Of a stretch of DNA of 56,192 nucleotides, positions 33,574-41,572 are shown piece by piece. Numbering within the stretch: position 1 is the stretch's first letter; every line of letters begins with the position of its first letter. The notes below the pieces were generated by a model that saw only the letters and a program-made list of their open reading frames with translations, was not told where the DNA came from and made no database searches. Both the position numbers and the translations under genes were made by a program. Source of the stretch: Tissierella praeacuta DSM 18095 (GTDB taxonomy: Bacteria; Bacillota; Clostridia; Tissierellales; Tissierellaceae); assembly GCF_900128955.1 (NCBI RefSeq), contig NZ_FQTY01000019.1:1-56192 (forward strand), in the 5' to 3' direction.

Positions 33574-34746
33574 TTATTTTGGATCTAATTTTTTTAAGAA
33601 TGTTGGAACTCCGTCTTTCATTTCTATAATAGTTACAGATTTTACCGGATTATGGTTTTCATCTATGGATATAGTTCCCGTTACTCCCTTGAAGTCTTTG
33701 GTTTCTGCAATAGCATCTTTTAATTTCTCTGAATTTGCTTCCCCAGCTCTCTCTAAAGCATCTTTTAGAAAATAACCTAAATCATATCCTAAAGCATTAA
33801 ATGCATCTGCATCTTTGCCATATTTCACTTTGAAATTTTCTTTAAATTTAACTACTTCTTCTGCATCGTCCATTGGAGAATAGTGGCTTGAGTAATACAC
33901 CTGATTTAAAACATCTTTCCCTGCTATTTCAGTAAGCTTTGGAGATTCATATCCATCTCCTCCAAGTATTGGTACATTTAATCCTAATTCTCTTGCTTGC
34001 CTAACTATTAACCCTGTTTCTTCATAATAACCAGGAACAAATAATACTTCTGGGTTTAATCCCTTAAGATTTGTTAAAACTGCTTTAAAATCTGTATCCT
34101 TTGCTTGATAAGCTTCTTCTGCTAATATTGTTCCGCCTTGAGATGTAAAGGTTTCTTTAAACGCTTTTGAAAGTCCCTTTGCGTAATCAGAAGTATTATC
34201 AGCTAAAATTGCAGCATTTTTAAATCCTAAATCCTTTAAGGCAAACTCTGCCATCATAACTCCTTGAAAAGAATCACTAAAACAAGTTTTGAATATATAT
34301 TCTCTAACCTTTCCATTACTATCTACTGTAACATCATCAGCTGTAGCTGAAGCGGATATTAGAGGAATTTTATTTTGCATAGCTGCTGGTGAAGCAGCTT
34401 TTGTATTTCCAGATGTAGCTGGTCCAAGTAATACTACAACCTTATCTCTAGTAGCTAACCTAGTAGAAACATTGGCAGTTTCTGTATCTTCAGACTTATT
34501 ATCAACTTTAATTGGATCTATTTGTTTTCCAAGTACTCCCCCATCTTTATTTATTTGCTCAATAGCCAATAATACTCCATCACTTAAATTTTGACCGTAA
34601 GTTGCAACAACACCTGATAACTCATAATTTAATCCAACTTTTATTGTATCTCCACTAGCTTGATTACTTGAGGTTTTAGATGTGCATCCAGCAACAAGAC
34701 TTAATATAAGAACAAATGATAATACTCCTAATAATTTTTTATTCAC
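33574..34746 (-). CDS. livJ: Branched-chain amino acid-binding lipoprotein LivJ
   Basis: The 390-residue type I periplasmic-binding-protein fold has a lipoprotein signal (lipobox LVAGC with Cys at residue 21) that anchors it outside the membrane. KVGLNYELSGVVATYGQNLSDGVLLAIEQINKDGGVLGKQI is the typical N-terminal lobe of Leu/Ile/Val-binding proteins, and LLGPATSGNTKAASPAAMQNKIPLISASAT follows. First gene of the operon, directly downstream of an Ile-type T-box, which supports branched-chain amino acids as ligand. Confidence 0.94.
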   Translation of the reverse strand: MNKKLLGVLSFVLILSLVAGCTSKTSSNQASGDTIKVGLNYELSGVVATYGQNLSDGVLLAIEQINKDGGVLGKQIDPIKVDNKSEDTETANVSTRLATRDKVVVLLGPATSGNTKAASPAAMQNKIPLISASATADDVTVDSNGKVREYIFKTCFSDSFQGVMMAEFALKDLGFKNAAILADNTSDYAKGLSKAFKETFTSQGGTILAEEAYQAKDTDFKAVLTNLKGLNPEVLFVPGYYEETGLIVRQARELGLNVPILGGDGYESPKLTEIAGKDVLNQVYYSSHYSPMDDAEEVVKFKENFKVKYGKDADAFNALGYDLGYFLKDALERAGEANSEKLKDAIAETKDFKGVTGTISIDENHNPVKSVTIIEMKDGVPTFLKKLDPK

Positions 34747-34849
34747 TTTAAAACACTCTCCTTATAATTTTAATATTTTATTTTATCCTAATACCATCTT
34801 CATCTATATTAATAATCATATAAAATAAACGCCTCCTTTAAAATTTCCA

Positions 34850-35112
34850 TTAAAAAAGCCTCTATATGTATATTTAATACATATAGAGGCCAATTATAGC
34901 GTTACCACTCTACCTTATAACTATCTCACGATAATTAACTCATTAGGTTCAATATTAAACCCTGACCTTTTAACGGGGTCTACCACCGATATAACTTACT
35001 TAGTTCAGCTATATAACTCCGAAGTGATTGTTCCCTATTATATCAATACCGGCTCTCATCTACCCCAGTTCTCTGTAATTGATGACTTTAATAGTTCACT
35101 CTTCATCTTAGT
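34850..35112 (-). ncRNA. T-box leader, isoleucine-type (AUC specifier)
   Basis: Read on the minus strand, the T-box sequence AGAGTGGTAACGC (34911-34899) is followed by a terminator with a 13-bp stem (34858-34870 with 34878-34890) and TTTTTT. Upstream stem I contains GGGGTAGATGAGAGCCGGTA, and the specifier region reads CA-ATC-AC-TTCGGAG, with ATC at 35028-35026. Uncharged tRNA-Ile would pair there and with the T-box, favouring antitermination and expression of livJHMGF. It thus ties transport to isoleucine supply. Confidence 0.88.
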
Positions 35113-35162
35113 TTTATTATTTAATTTAATATTAGATTGCAATCTTTTTATATTTAAGAACT

Positions 35163-35191
35163 AATATAGCATGATAAAGTATTGCTGTCAA
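35163..35191 (-). promoter_or_regulatory. Sigma-A promoter of the liv T-box operon
   Basis: TTGACA (35191-35186) and TATATT (35168-35163) lie on the minus strand with a 17-bp spacer, about 45 bp before stem I of the T-box. Confidence 0.75.
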
Positions 35192-35281
35192 TAAGATTTT
35201 GAAAAATTTTTTGAAAAAATTTCAATTAACCAAATTTTCAGCATTATTTTAAACCATAATTTTTTATATTTTATATGCTTC

Positions 35282-35833
35282 CTAAGGCTTTGAATTAATT
35301 CGCTTTACATAAATTGGAACATAAGTTAATTTACCATTTTTTCTTGTACTTTCCATTATAGAAACCTTATCTACAATCATTTCCATATTATGAACTTCAA
35401 CTAACTTTTCTATCTTATTGAGTTCTTCTGTAAGAATTATCTCTCTCCCTAAAGTTATATGTGGAACAAATCCTCTTTCTTCCTTTTGATATCCATAAAT
35501 CTCCAATCTCTCTTCTAGTTTAGAATATAATAAATCTAATTCTCTATTGGGTTTCAATCCTAGCCAAATTATTTTTTTGTTTTTCCTAGTAAATTCTCCA
35601 AGCTGATTAAAGATTAATTGAAAGCTTTCCTGATTTAATAATGTATAATCAAGAGCTTCTTTTAACTTGTTTAATTCATTATCCTTCATTTCACCAATAA
35701 ATCGAAGTGTCAAGTGAAAATTTTCTTTATTAGTAAAATTACCTGTAGCACTATGTTTTTTTACTATCTGTTGAATTTTATATAAGTATTCCTTTATATC
35801 TCCTGTAAATTCTATGGCTAAAAAAACACGCAT
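35282..35833 (-). CDS. thpR: RNA 2',3'-cyclic phosphodiesterase (2H family)
   Basis: 183 residues of the two-histidine phosphoesterase fold. The tandem motifs are HLTLRFIG (H40, T42) and HITLGRE (H125, T127). Such ThpR/LigT proteins open 2',3'-cyclic phosphates on RNA ends. The start is MRVFLAIEF with GGAGG before ATG. It is a single gene with its own promoter region toward 35.9 kb. Confidence 0.93.
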   Translation of the reverse strand: MRVFLAIEFTGDIKEYLYKIQQIVKKHSATGNFTNKENFHLTLRFIGEMKDNELNKLKEALDYTLLNQESFQLIFNQLGEFTRKNKKIIWLGLKPNRELDLLYSKLEERLEIYGYQKEERGFVPHITLGREIILTEELNKIEKLVEVHNMEMIVDKVSIMESTRKNGKLTYVPIYVKRINSKP

Positions 35834-36145
35834 ATTTCCCCCTCCTAAGAAAGAATTATATTAATTATTATATACAAAAATTTCAATTTTTTAATAAATA
35901 TAATATTTTATTCTAATATCTAACTATATTGTAATACCTTAGAAATCATAATCAACTTATTTTTGAAATACTTATATTAAATAAAATGCTTTTTATAAAT
36001 TCCAGTTATACTTTGCCCACTATAATCTTAAATTCATGATTTAATCTTTTTTCAAGAAAATCCAAAGATTAAAATTATTAGGCTTGATGTTTTATTTATT
36101 ATTTGATATTATTAAATAATAAATATACCCTGGGGAGGTTTGTTT
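35834..36145. other. Intergenic, divergent promoters
   Basis: AT-rich spacer holding the thpR promoter on the minus strand and the promoter of the selenoprotein candidate on the plus strand. No clear consensus or frame seen. Confidence 0.4.
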
Positions 36146-36451
36146 GTGAAAGAAAAATTTCTTAGTATATTGTCGATTTTTACAGCTTTTGGTGCAGCTT
36201 TTTGCTGAAGTGGAGGATTAATATTAGCATCCCTAGGTCTAGGGACAATAGGTACTGCTTATTTATCTAATTTTACAAAATATAAGCCTATTTTTGTTAT
36301 AGCCACTGCTGCTTTAATATATTGGTCCTATAGATTAATTGAAAAAAGAAATTCTAACAAAACAACTAAAATAATATTCTGGACTGCTACCATTATTTCA
36401 ATTTTAATTTTATATTCTCCAACTATATTAAGATTGTTTTTTAATTATTAA
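36146..36451 (+). CDS. MerT-like membrane protein with probable selenocysteine (in-frame TGA)
   Basis: The frame starts at GTG (36146) with GGGGAGG seven bases upstream and runs 101 codons to TAA. Codon 21 is TGA at 36206-36208. Reading it as Sec gives FGAAFC-U-SGGLILASLGLG and then YKPIFVIATAALIYW. This parallels MerT, whose TM1 has a Cys-Cys pair followed by GPLVL-ALG and whose next loop has YRPIFI. Here the second Cys is replaced by Sec. Three membrane helices are expected (about 6-30, 46-64, 76-96), as in MerT. A hairpin with loop GGUC begins 21 bases after the TGA. MerT imports Hg(II); with no other mer gene beside it, the substrate here is uncertain. If TGA were simply a stop, only 20 residues would be made. 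Confidence 0.8.
36224..36252 (+). promoter_or_regulatory. Candidate bacterial SECIS element
   Basis: The stem TCCCTA (36230-36235) pairs perfectly with TAGGGA (36240-36245) around the apical loop GGTC (36236-36239). A lower stem TATT/AATA is possible. The loop G lies 28 bases after the UGA, within the usual spacing for bacterial SECIS, whose loop carries GGU as in E. coli fdhF. Confidence 0.75.
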
Positions 36452-36614
36452 AAAAGGTTTATTAAGTACTAATCACTTAATTTTAAGATACTATATTCTT
36501 ATAACCATGATTAAATAACACTTTTAAGAGTTATGTTTGAATTTGCCTTTTTCTTCTCTCTTATATATTTAGTAAATACATTTAAACAATAAACAGATGT
36601 TTTAAGAATTTAAT

Positions 36615-36643
36615 TTGCTTATTAAATATCTTTGTGGTATTAT
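36615..36643 (+). promoter_or_regulatory. Candidate sigma-A promoter of the thi operon
   Basis: TTGCTT (36615-36620) and TATTAT (36638-36643) with 17-bp spacing, 36 bp before the TPP aptamer. Confidence 0.5.
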
Positions 36644-36678
36644 TTTCATATAATCAAAATATTAAATAAATAGTTAGT

Positions 36679-36840
36679 CACTGGGAGTGCTGGAAAGGCC
36701 AGCTGAGAAAAAGACCCTATTAGTCTTTTATCCCCTAACCTGATCTGGATAATACCAGCGTAGGAAAGTGTACAAATACTTATAGAATTTATTTATATGT
36801 ACATTAAGCACAAATCCTGCATTGGGATTTGTGCTTTTTT
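36679..36840 (+). ncRNA. TPP riboswitch (THI element) with terminator
   Basis: The aptamer 36679-36770 has the conserved CTGAGA, ACCCT, CCTGATCTGGATAATACCAG and CGTAGGAAAGTG blocks, with P1 CACT/AGTG. It is followed by a terminator (36806-36817 with 36825-36836, then T-run) overlapping the ribosome site region of the next gene. Thiamine pyrophosphate binding would stop transcription of thiWDME. Confidence 0.96.
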
Positions 36841-36863
36841 ATTTTTTCACTAAGGGGGTGACA

Positions 36864-37373
36864 ATGATGAATTTACGAAAGTTAACTCTATCATCTTTAT
36901 TAACAGGAGTTGGTGTTATTAGTGCTCATATTATTTATATCCCTATAGGAATATCAAAGATTTTTCCAGTCCAACATGGAATTAACTTAATAATGGCTAT
37001 ATTACTTGGCCCTTGGTATGGAGTTGCAGTGGCATTTCTTATTTCATTAATAAGAAATATATTAGGAACTGGCTCATTTCTTGCCTTTCCTGGTAGTATG
37101 ATTGGTGCATTTTTAGCTGGTATACTGTATAAAAAAACCAATAAATCAATTTATGCAATGGCAGGTGAAGTATTAGGCACTGGTATTATTGGCGCATTAA
37201 TTTCATATCCAATAGCAAAATATTTTTTAGGAAAAGAAGCTACCTTGTTTTTCTTTGTAGGTCCTTTTATTCTAAGTTCTTTTGCTGGAACTATTATTGG
37301 ATATTCTTTACTGAAGATAATTTCAAAAACAGGAATTTTAAATACTTATCTTAATAAAAATGAGGTGAAATAA
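36864..37373 (+). CDS. thiW: Thiazole-specific ECF transporter S component ThiW
   Basis: The 169-residue membrane protein starts at ATG 36864, with AAGGGGGTGACA before it; a frame starting at 36822 would lie within the riboswitch terminator. About five to six helices, with MNLRKLTLSSLLTGVGVISAHIIYIPIGISKIFPVQHGINLIMAILLGPWYGV typical of ThiW. It is an energy-coupling-factor S subunit that binds a thiazole precursor and would use a shared ECF module encoded elsewhere. First gene behind the TPP riboswitch, followed by thiD, thiM and thiE. Confidence 0.93.
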   Translation: MMNLRKLTLSSLLTGVGVISAHIIYIPIGISKIFPVQHGINLIMAILLGPWYGVAVAFLISLIRNILGTGSFLAFPGSMIGAFLAGILYKKTNKSIYAMAGEVLGTGIIGALISYPIAKYFLGKEATLFFFVGPFILSSFAGTIIGYSLLKIISKTGILNTYLNKNEVK

Positions 37374-37374
37374 A

Positions 37375-38160
37375 ATCAAAAAATTATTAACTATAGCAGG
37401 TTCAGATAGTTGCGGAGGAGCTGGAATACAAGCTGATTTAAAAACATTTTCAGCTCATAGAGTTTATGGAATGAGCGTTATTACAGCAGTAACAGCACAA
37501 AATTCCCAAGGTGTTTTTGCTGTACAAGATATTTCAGTTGATATTATTCAAAAACAAATAGAAGTAATTTTTGATGATATATTTGTAGATGCGACAAAAA
37601 TTGGTATGGTTTCTAAAACTGAAACAATAAAGGCAATAGCTGATACTCTTAGTAAATATAAAATCAATAATTTAGTTGTTGACCCTGTAATGGTATCTAA
37701 AAGTGGATTTCATCTCTTACAACCTGATGCTAAAGAGACTCTAATAAATCATTTATTTCCTATAACAACAGTAGTTACACCTAATATTCCAGAGGCAGAG
37801 GTTATAACTGGATTGGAAATACAAAATCTCAATGACATTGAAAAAGCTGCTAAAATCATCTATAAAATGGGGCCTAAATATGTATTGGTTAAGGGAGGAC
37901 ATATGGAAGGCGAAGCTTTAGATGTATTATATGACGGACAAAAGTTTAATTACTATAACTCCCCTAGAATTAATAGTAAAAATACTCATGGGACAGGCTG
38001 TACATTATCATCTGCAATTGCTTCTAATCTGGGAAAAGGTCTTTCTGTTACAGAGTCTATAGAAAAAGCCAAAATCTATATAACTCTTGCTATAGAAAAC
38101 TCTTTTCCTATAGGTAAAGGAGTTGGTCCTGTCCACCATTTTTATGAACTATATAAATAA
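37375..38160 (+). CDS. thiD: Hydroxymethylpyrimidine/phosphomethylpyrimidine kinase, apparent ATC start
   Basis: The product phosphorylates HMP and HMP-P in thiamine synthesis. The ribokinase-fold sequence IKKLLTIAGSDSCGGAGIQADLKTF is essential for substrate binding and lies upstream of any ATG in the frame; the first in-frame ATG follows it, and starting there would remove it. The only codon at the expected Met position is ATC (37375-37377), seven bases after the ribosome site GAGGTG. The frame is closed by TGA just upstream. So the gene either uses a rare AUC start or carries an ATG-to-ATC change (mutation or sequencing error). The C-terminal anion hole KNTHGTGCTLSSAIAS is intact. About 261 residues. 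Confidence 0.9.
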   Translation: MKKLLTIAGSDSCGGAGIQADLKTFSAHRVYGMSVITAVTAQNSQGVFAVQDISVDIIQKQIEVIFDDIFVDATKIGMVSKTETIKAIADTLSKYKINNLVVDPVMVSKSGFHLLQPDAKETLINHLFPITTVVTPNIPEAEVITGLEIQNLNDIEKAAKIIYKMGPKYVLVKGGHMEGEALDVLYDGQKFNYYNSPRINSKNTHGTGCTLSSAIASNLGKGLSVTESIEKAKIYITLAIENSFPIGKGVGPVHHFYELYK

Positions 38161-38178
38161 TTTTAATAGGTGAAAAAT

Positions 38179-38997
38179 ATGAACTGTTATAATGAAATAT
38201 ATATAATTTTAGAAAAAATAAAAGAAAAAACTCCTCTTGTACATCATATAACTAATTATGTTACTGCCAATGATTGTGCAAATATTGTATTAGCTTTAGG
38301 GGGAAGTCCAGTTATGGCAGATGATCCAAAGGAAGTCGAAGAAATGGTATCAATAGCTTCTGCATTAGTATTAAATACTGGTACATTAAACGAAAGAACT
38401 ATAGAATCCTTTATAATAGCTGGAAAAAAAGCTAATAAATTAGGTATTCCCGTAATATTGGATCCAGTAGGTGTAGGTGCTACTAACTTAAGAAATAAAA
38501 CTGTAGAAAAAATTCTTAAAGAAGTAAAATTATCAGTTTTAAGAGGTAATATGTCAGAAATAAAAAATATTTACGGTCTAAATAGCTTAACTAAAGGGGT
38601 AGACTCTACAGATAATCCTCTAAATGGCGGAAAAGAAATATCTATAAGTTTAGCAAAGCAATTAAATTGCATAGTGGCAATAACAGGTTCCGTAGATATT
38701 ATCTCTGATGGCAAAAAAGTTTTTTATATTAAAAACGGCCATGAAATATTATCAAAAATAACTGGTACTGGATGTATGAGTTCGTCTTTAATAGGACTTT
38801 GTTGTGGGACTGGGAAAAGTCCTTTGTATGGAGCTATAGCAGGAATAATGATAATGGGTATTGCTGGGGAAAAAGCAAATAAACGTTTGAAAAACTTTGA
38901 AGGCTTAGGAAGCTTTAAAGTTTACTTGCTAGATGCTGTAAGTACATTTTCACAAAATGATATTAAAGAAAGGGGAAATCTCTGTGAAATCCTATGA
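38179..38997 (+). CDS. thiM: Hydroxyethylthiazole kinase
   Basis: The product phosphorylates the thiazole precursor salvaged from outside. About 272 residues, with VHHITNYVTANDCANIVLALGGSPVMADDPKEVEEM (substrate region), ILDPVGVGAT, VLRGNMSEI and the catalytic ITGTGCMSSSLIG near residue 190. I start it at ATG 38179, with AGGTG six bases before; a GTG nine bases earlier is part of the ribosome site. It overlaps the thiE start by 14 bp. Confidence 0.95.
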   Translation: MNCYNEIYIILEKIKEKTPLVHHITNYVTANDCANIVLALGGSPVMADDPKEVEEMVSIASALVLNTGTLNERTIESFIIAGKKANKLGIPVILDPVGVGATNLRNKTVEKILKEVKLSVLRGNMSEIKNIYGLNSLTKGVDSTDNPLNGGKEISISLAKQLNCIVAITGSVDIISDGKKVFYIKNGHEILSKITGTGCMSSSLIGLCCGTGKSPLYGAIAGIMIMGIAGEKANKRLKNFEGLGSFKVYLLDAVSTFSQNDIKERGNLCEIL

Positions 38998-39634
38998 AAA
39001 TATTAACTATAAACTTTATTTAGTAACTGATAGAGATGTTTTAAATGGGAGAGATTTTTTAAAAAGCTTAGAACAAGGAATATTAGGCGGAGTATCTGTT
39101 GTTCAACTTAGAGAAAAAAATACTAACTCACTAGAATTTTATAATCTTGCAATTGAAGTAAAAAAATTAACTGAAAAATATAATATTCCTTTAATCATTA
39201 ATGATAGAGTAGATATTGCATTAGCAGTAGATGCTGATGGTGTTCACGTTGGACAAACCGATTTACCAGCTAATATTGTAAGAAAAATTATAGGTAAAAA
39301 TAAGATTTTAGGTGTATCTACTGCCAACCTAGAAGAAGCCAAAAAAGCTGTAGATAATGGAGCTGATTATATTGGCGTAGGCGCTTTATTTCCAACAGTT
39401 ACCAAAACAAATACTCGAAAGGTAAATTTAGACCAACTTAAGTATATTAAAGAAAATACTAATATTCCTATTGTTGGAATAGGTGGAATTAATGAAATTA
39501 ATGTGAGATCTGTAATAGAAACTGGTGTAGATGGGGCAGCCATAGCTTCTGCCATATTATCAAAGACAAATATAAAAGAAACGGCTGAAAGTTTATATAA
39601 TGAGATTCAGTTAAGTTTTAAAAACAGAAGATAA
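38984..39634 (+). CDS. thiE: Thiamine-phosphate synthase
   Basis: The enzyme couples HMP-PP and thiazole phosphate to thiamine phosphate. TIM-barrel of 216 residues, with KLYLVTDRDVL, GGVSVVQLREK, IINDRVDIALAVDADGVHVGQTDLP, GVSTANLEEA, GADYIGVGALFPTVTKTNT and IPIVGIGGIN. Start GTG at 38984 following AAAGGGGAAATCTCT and overlapping thiM by 14 bp. It completes the salvage route: ThiW uptake, ThiM and ThiD phosphorylation, ThiE coupling. Confidence 0.96.
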   Translation: MKSYENINYKLYLVTDRDVLNGRDFLKSLEQGILGGVSVVQLREKNTNSLEFYNLAIEVKKLTEKYNIPLIINDRVDIALAVDADGVHVGQTDLPANIVRKIIGKNKILGVSTANLEEAKKAVDNGADYIGVGALFPTVTKTNTRKVNLDQLKYIKENTNIPIVGIGGINEINVRSVIETGVDGAAIASAILSKTNIKETAESLYNEIQLSFKNRR

Positions 39635-39640
39635 ATACTA

Positions 39641-39670
39641 AAATAAAGGGACTAATTAGTCCCTTTATTT
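39641..39670. terminator. Bidirectional terminator between thiE and the TPM-domain gene
   Basis: AAATAAAGGGACT pairs perfectly with 39658-39670 around AATT, with T-rich ends on both strands. Confidence 0.85.
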
Positions 39671-39674
39671 TTTC

Positions 39675-40517
39675 CTAAAACTTTCGTCCTCCTCCACCAT
39701 GAGTATTTCCACTAGAAGAAGTATGAGTTGTACTTCTTCCGCTGGAAGAATTGGAATTATCAGTAGGTTTTGGAATGATTCTATGTGTTACAAAAGTATC
39801 TATTAGTTTATCTTCATTCAAAGTTAAATTTACAAAACTATTCTTTTTATAGGCAAAAGAATTCCCTTTTCTTCGAGTTTTATTTCTTGATTTTGTCTTA
39901 TATGTTGATTTTATGGTAAAGTAAAATATGCTACTAATCAATAGCCCTCCCATTATACTATCTCCTATTAAATCAGTAAATATTAATTTCTTTTTAGGTT
40001 CTTCAGGTTTATTATATTGATTTGATGGGATTCCAGACTCAAGATAACCCTTAGTCCCTTTTAAAAATCCCATGGCAGCCCCATAGTAATCTCCATCACC
40101 TAAACCACTGTCAAATACATTATCTAGTATTTTTTCAATTCTTTTATCTGTTAAATATCTAATACCTATGCCAGAAGTAGATATATAAGCCTCCCTATTA
40201 TCCATATCTATTAAAAATAATATTCCATCATGGTTGTCTCCTACTCCAAATCCTCCATAATCAAAAAAGTCATCTGCATATTCCCTAGATGTTTTCCCTT
40301 CAGTATCATTAGTGGTTACAATAACTATATCCATATTATAAGCATTAAATAAACTATTTGCCTCAGTTTCTAATTTAATTCTCTCATCTTCGCTAAATAG
40401 CACAGCGTCATCAAATACTAATGATTTTTCAGCCGATACAGTAACTGGATTAAAAATAAATATGGTTAATATTAAAGATAATATTAAACTCATTAATCTT
40501 TTAGCTATATTAGCCAC
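39675..40517 (-). CDS. TPM-domain membrane protein (YdjH/YgcG-like)
   Basis: The 280-residue protein has a signal peptide (residues 1-28), a TPM domain (about 30-165: DDAVLFSEDERIKLE, MDIVIVTTNDTEGKTSREYADDFFDYGGFGVGDNHDGILFLIDMDNR), a membrane helix near 173-193 and a basic tail ending in Ser/Gly-rich SSGNTHGGGGRKF. Family members are membrane stress or photosystem repair factors in other organisms; here the role is inferred only from the operon. GTG start overlapping the YdjG-like gene by 13 bp. Confidence 0.85.
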   Translation of the reverse strand: MANIAKRLMSLILSLILTIFIFNPVTVSAEKSLVFDDAVLFSEDERIKLETEANSLFNAYNMDIVIVTTNDTEGKTSREYADDFFDYGGFGVGDNHDGILFLIDMDNREAYISTSGIGIRYLTDKRIEKILDNVFDSGLGDGDYYGAAMGFLKGTKGYLESGIPSNQYNKPEEPKKKLIFTDLIGDSIMGGLLISSIFYFTIKSTYKTKSRNKTRRKGNSFAYKKNSFVNLTLNEDKLIDTFVTHRIIPKPTDNSNSSSGRSTTHTSSSGNTHGGGGRKF

Positions 40518-41533
40518 ATCAATATCCCTCCTATTAGACTAGCAATAACAGTTGCTATAAAAACTATTATACAGACATTAAATGCCTTTTTCTTACTAAA
40601 TGGAAGTTCTCCAAAAGCTTTACCTGTCTGACCATTTACCGCATATACATAGGTCTTTCCCTCGTAAAGATAGGTCAATATCCACATAGGCAAAAGGGTA
40701 TAGTTCCAATTTTTATAGTTTATCTTAGAATTATTTCTGACAACATTTACTCCATTAAATCCAGATATAGTTTCATTTATCAAAGATTTTGAATATTTAT
40801 TAACTCTATCCTCTACTTTAGGACTAATATCTTCTTTTGGTATATCGTATTGCTCTGCAAAAAAACCCGAAAGATATGGCATAGAAAAATCTATAGCCTC
40901 ATCTTCATTATATGGAGCTATTCCATCTAAGAGGTTATCATCTATTTTAGTAAATGCCAATTCGCCTACATTCCTTATATCTATCTGACCCTTTCTCACA
41001 ATTTGATATTTCTTGGTTTCCGTAAATTCCATATCTCTGCTTCTCCATATTCTAATAGTTCTTCCCTCTCCCATATAATCTATATCAACTTCACAGTCAG
41101 CCCACCAATATGGCAAATATATTCCTGTTATCTTTTCCAATTGTGAATCACTATAAAAATCATTAGGAACAAATTTCTTGTTCCCAGCCCAATATAAAAA
41201 CATCTTTTTCGCCTTATTTTTATCAATAGAAAATGGTATCATTTTATTTGGCTGAAAGTCACCTGTTAGCCTATCTGATATTATAACTGGATTATGACAA
41301 TAATAACAAAATGTGGCAGTAGTAGTATCATCAGTGACTACTTTTGCACCACAACTATTACACTCATAGGACAATAGCTTTCTATTTTCATCTTTATCTG
41401 TTTCTCTATATATATCTTCAATTTCTTCTTCAGTGTATTCACTTAAACAAAAATCACATTTAAATTTCTGGAATTCAGGTTTAAAATGTATTCCTGCCCC
41501 ACAACTTGGACATTTATAACTATAAGTCGCCAT
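40505..41533 (-). CDS. Zinc-ribbon membrane protein (YdjG-like)
   Basis: The 342-residue protein has two zinc ribbons at its N terminus: CPSCGAG-x-CDFCLSEY (residues 9-35) and CNSCGAK-x-CYYCHNPV (about 53-80). A soluble domain follows, then WILTYLYEGKTYVYAVNGQTGKAFGELPFSKKKAF and one or two helices at the C terminus. The plan matches B. subtilis YdjG of the pspA-ydjGHI cluster, from memory. It may bridge the SPFH-type protein and the membrane. It lies between the YdjI-like and TPM genes. Confidence 0.8.
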   Translation of the reverse strand: MATYSYKCPSCGAGIHFKPEFQKFKCDFCLSEYTEEEIEDIYRETDKDENRKLLSYECNSCGAKVVTDDTTTATFCYYCHNPVIISDRLTGDFQPNKMIPFSIDKNKAKKMFLYWAGNKKFVPNDFYSDSQLEKITGIYLPYWWADCEVDIDYMGEGRTIRIWRSRDMEFTETKKYQIVRKGQIDIRNVGELAFTKIDDNLLDGIAPYNEDEAIDFSMPYLSGFFAEQYDIPKEDISPKVEDRVNKYSKSLINETISGFNGVNVVRNNSKINYKNWNYTLLPMWILTYLYEGKTYVYAVNGQTGKAFGELPFSKKKAFNVCIIVFIATVIASLIGGILMWLI

Positions 41534-41572
41534 AGTCCACCTCTTTTCAAATTGCCGAATATTTAAATCCCA

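Noticed and set aside
36146-36205. Reading the TGA at 36206 as a plain stop or a pseudogene mutation
   Set aside because: The frame continues for 80 more codons with coherent membrane-protein sequence, and a stem-loop with GGUC loop sits at SECIS distance. Decay would be expected to leave other lesions.
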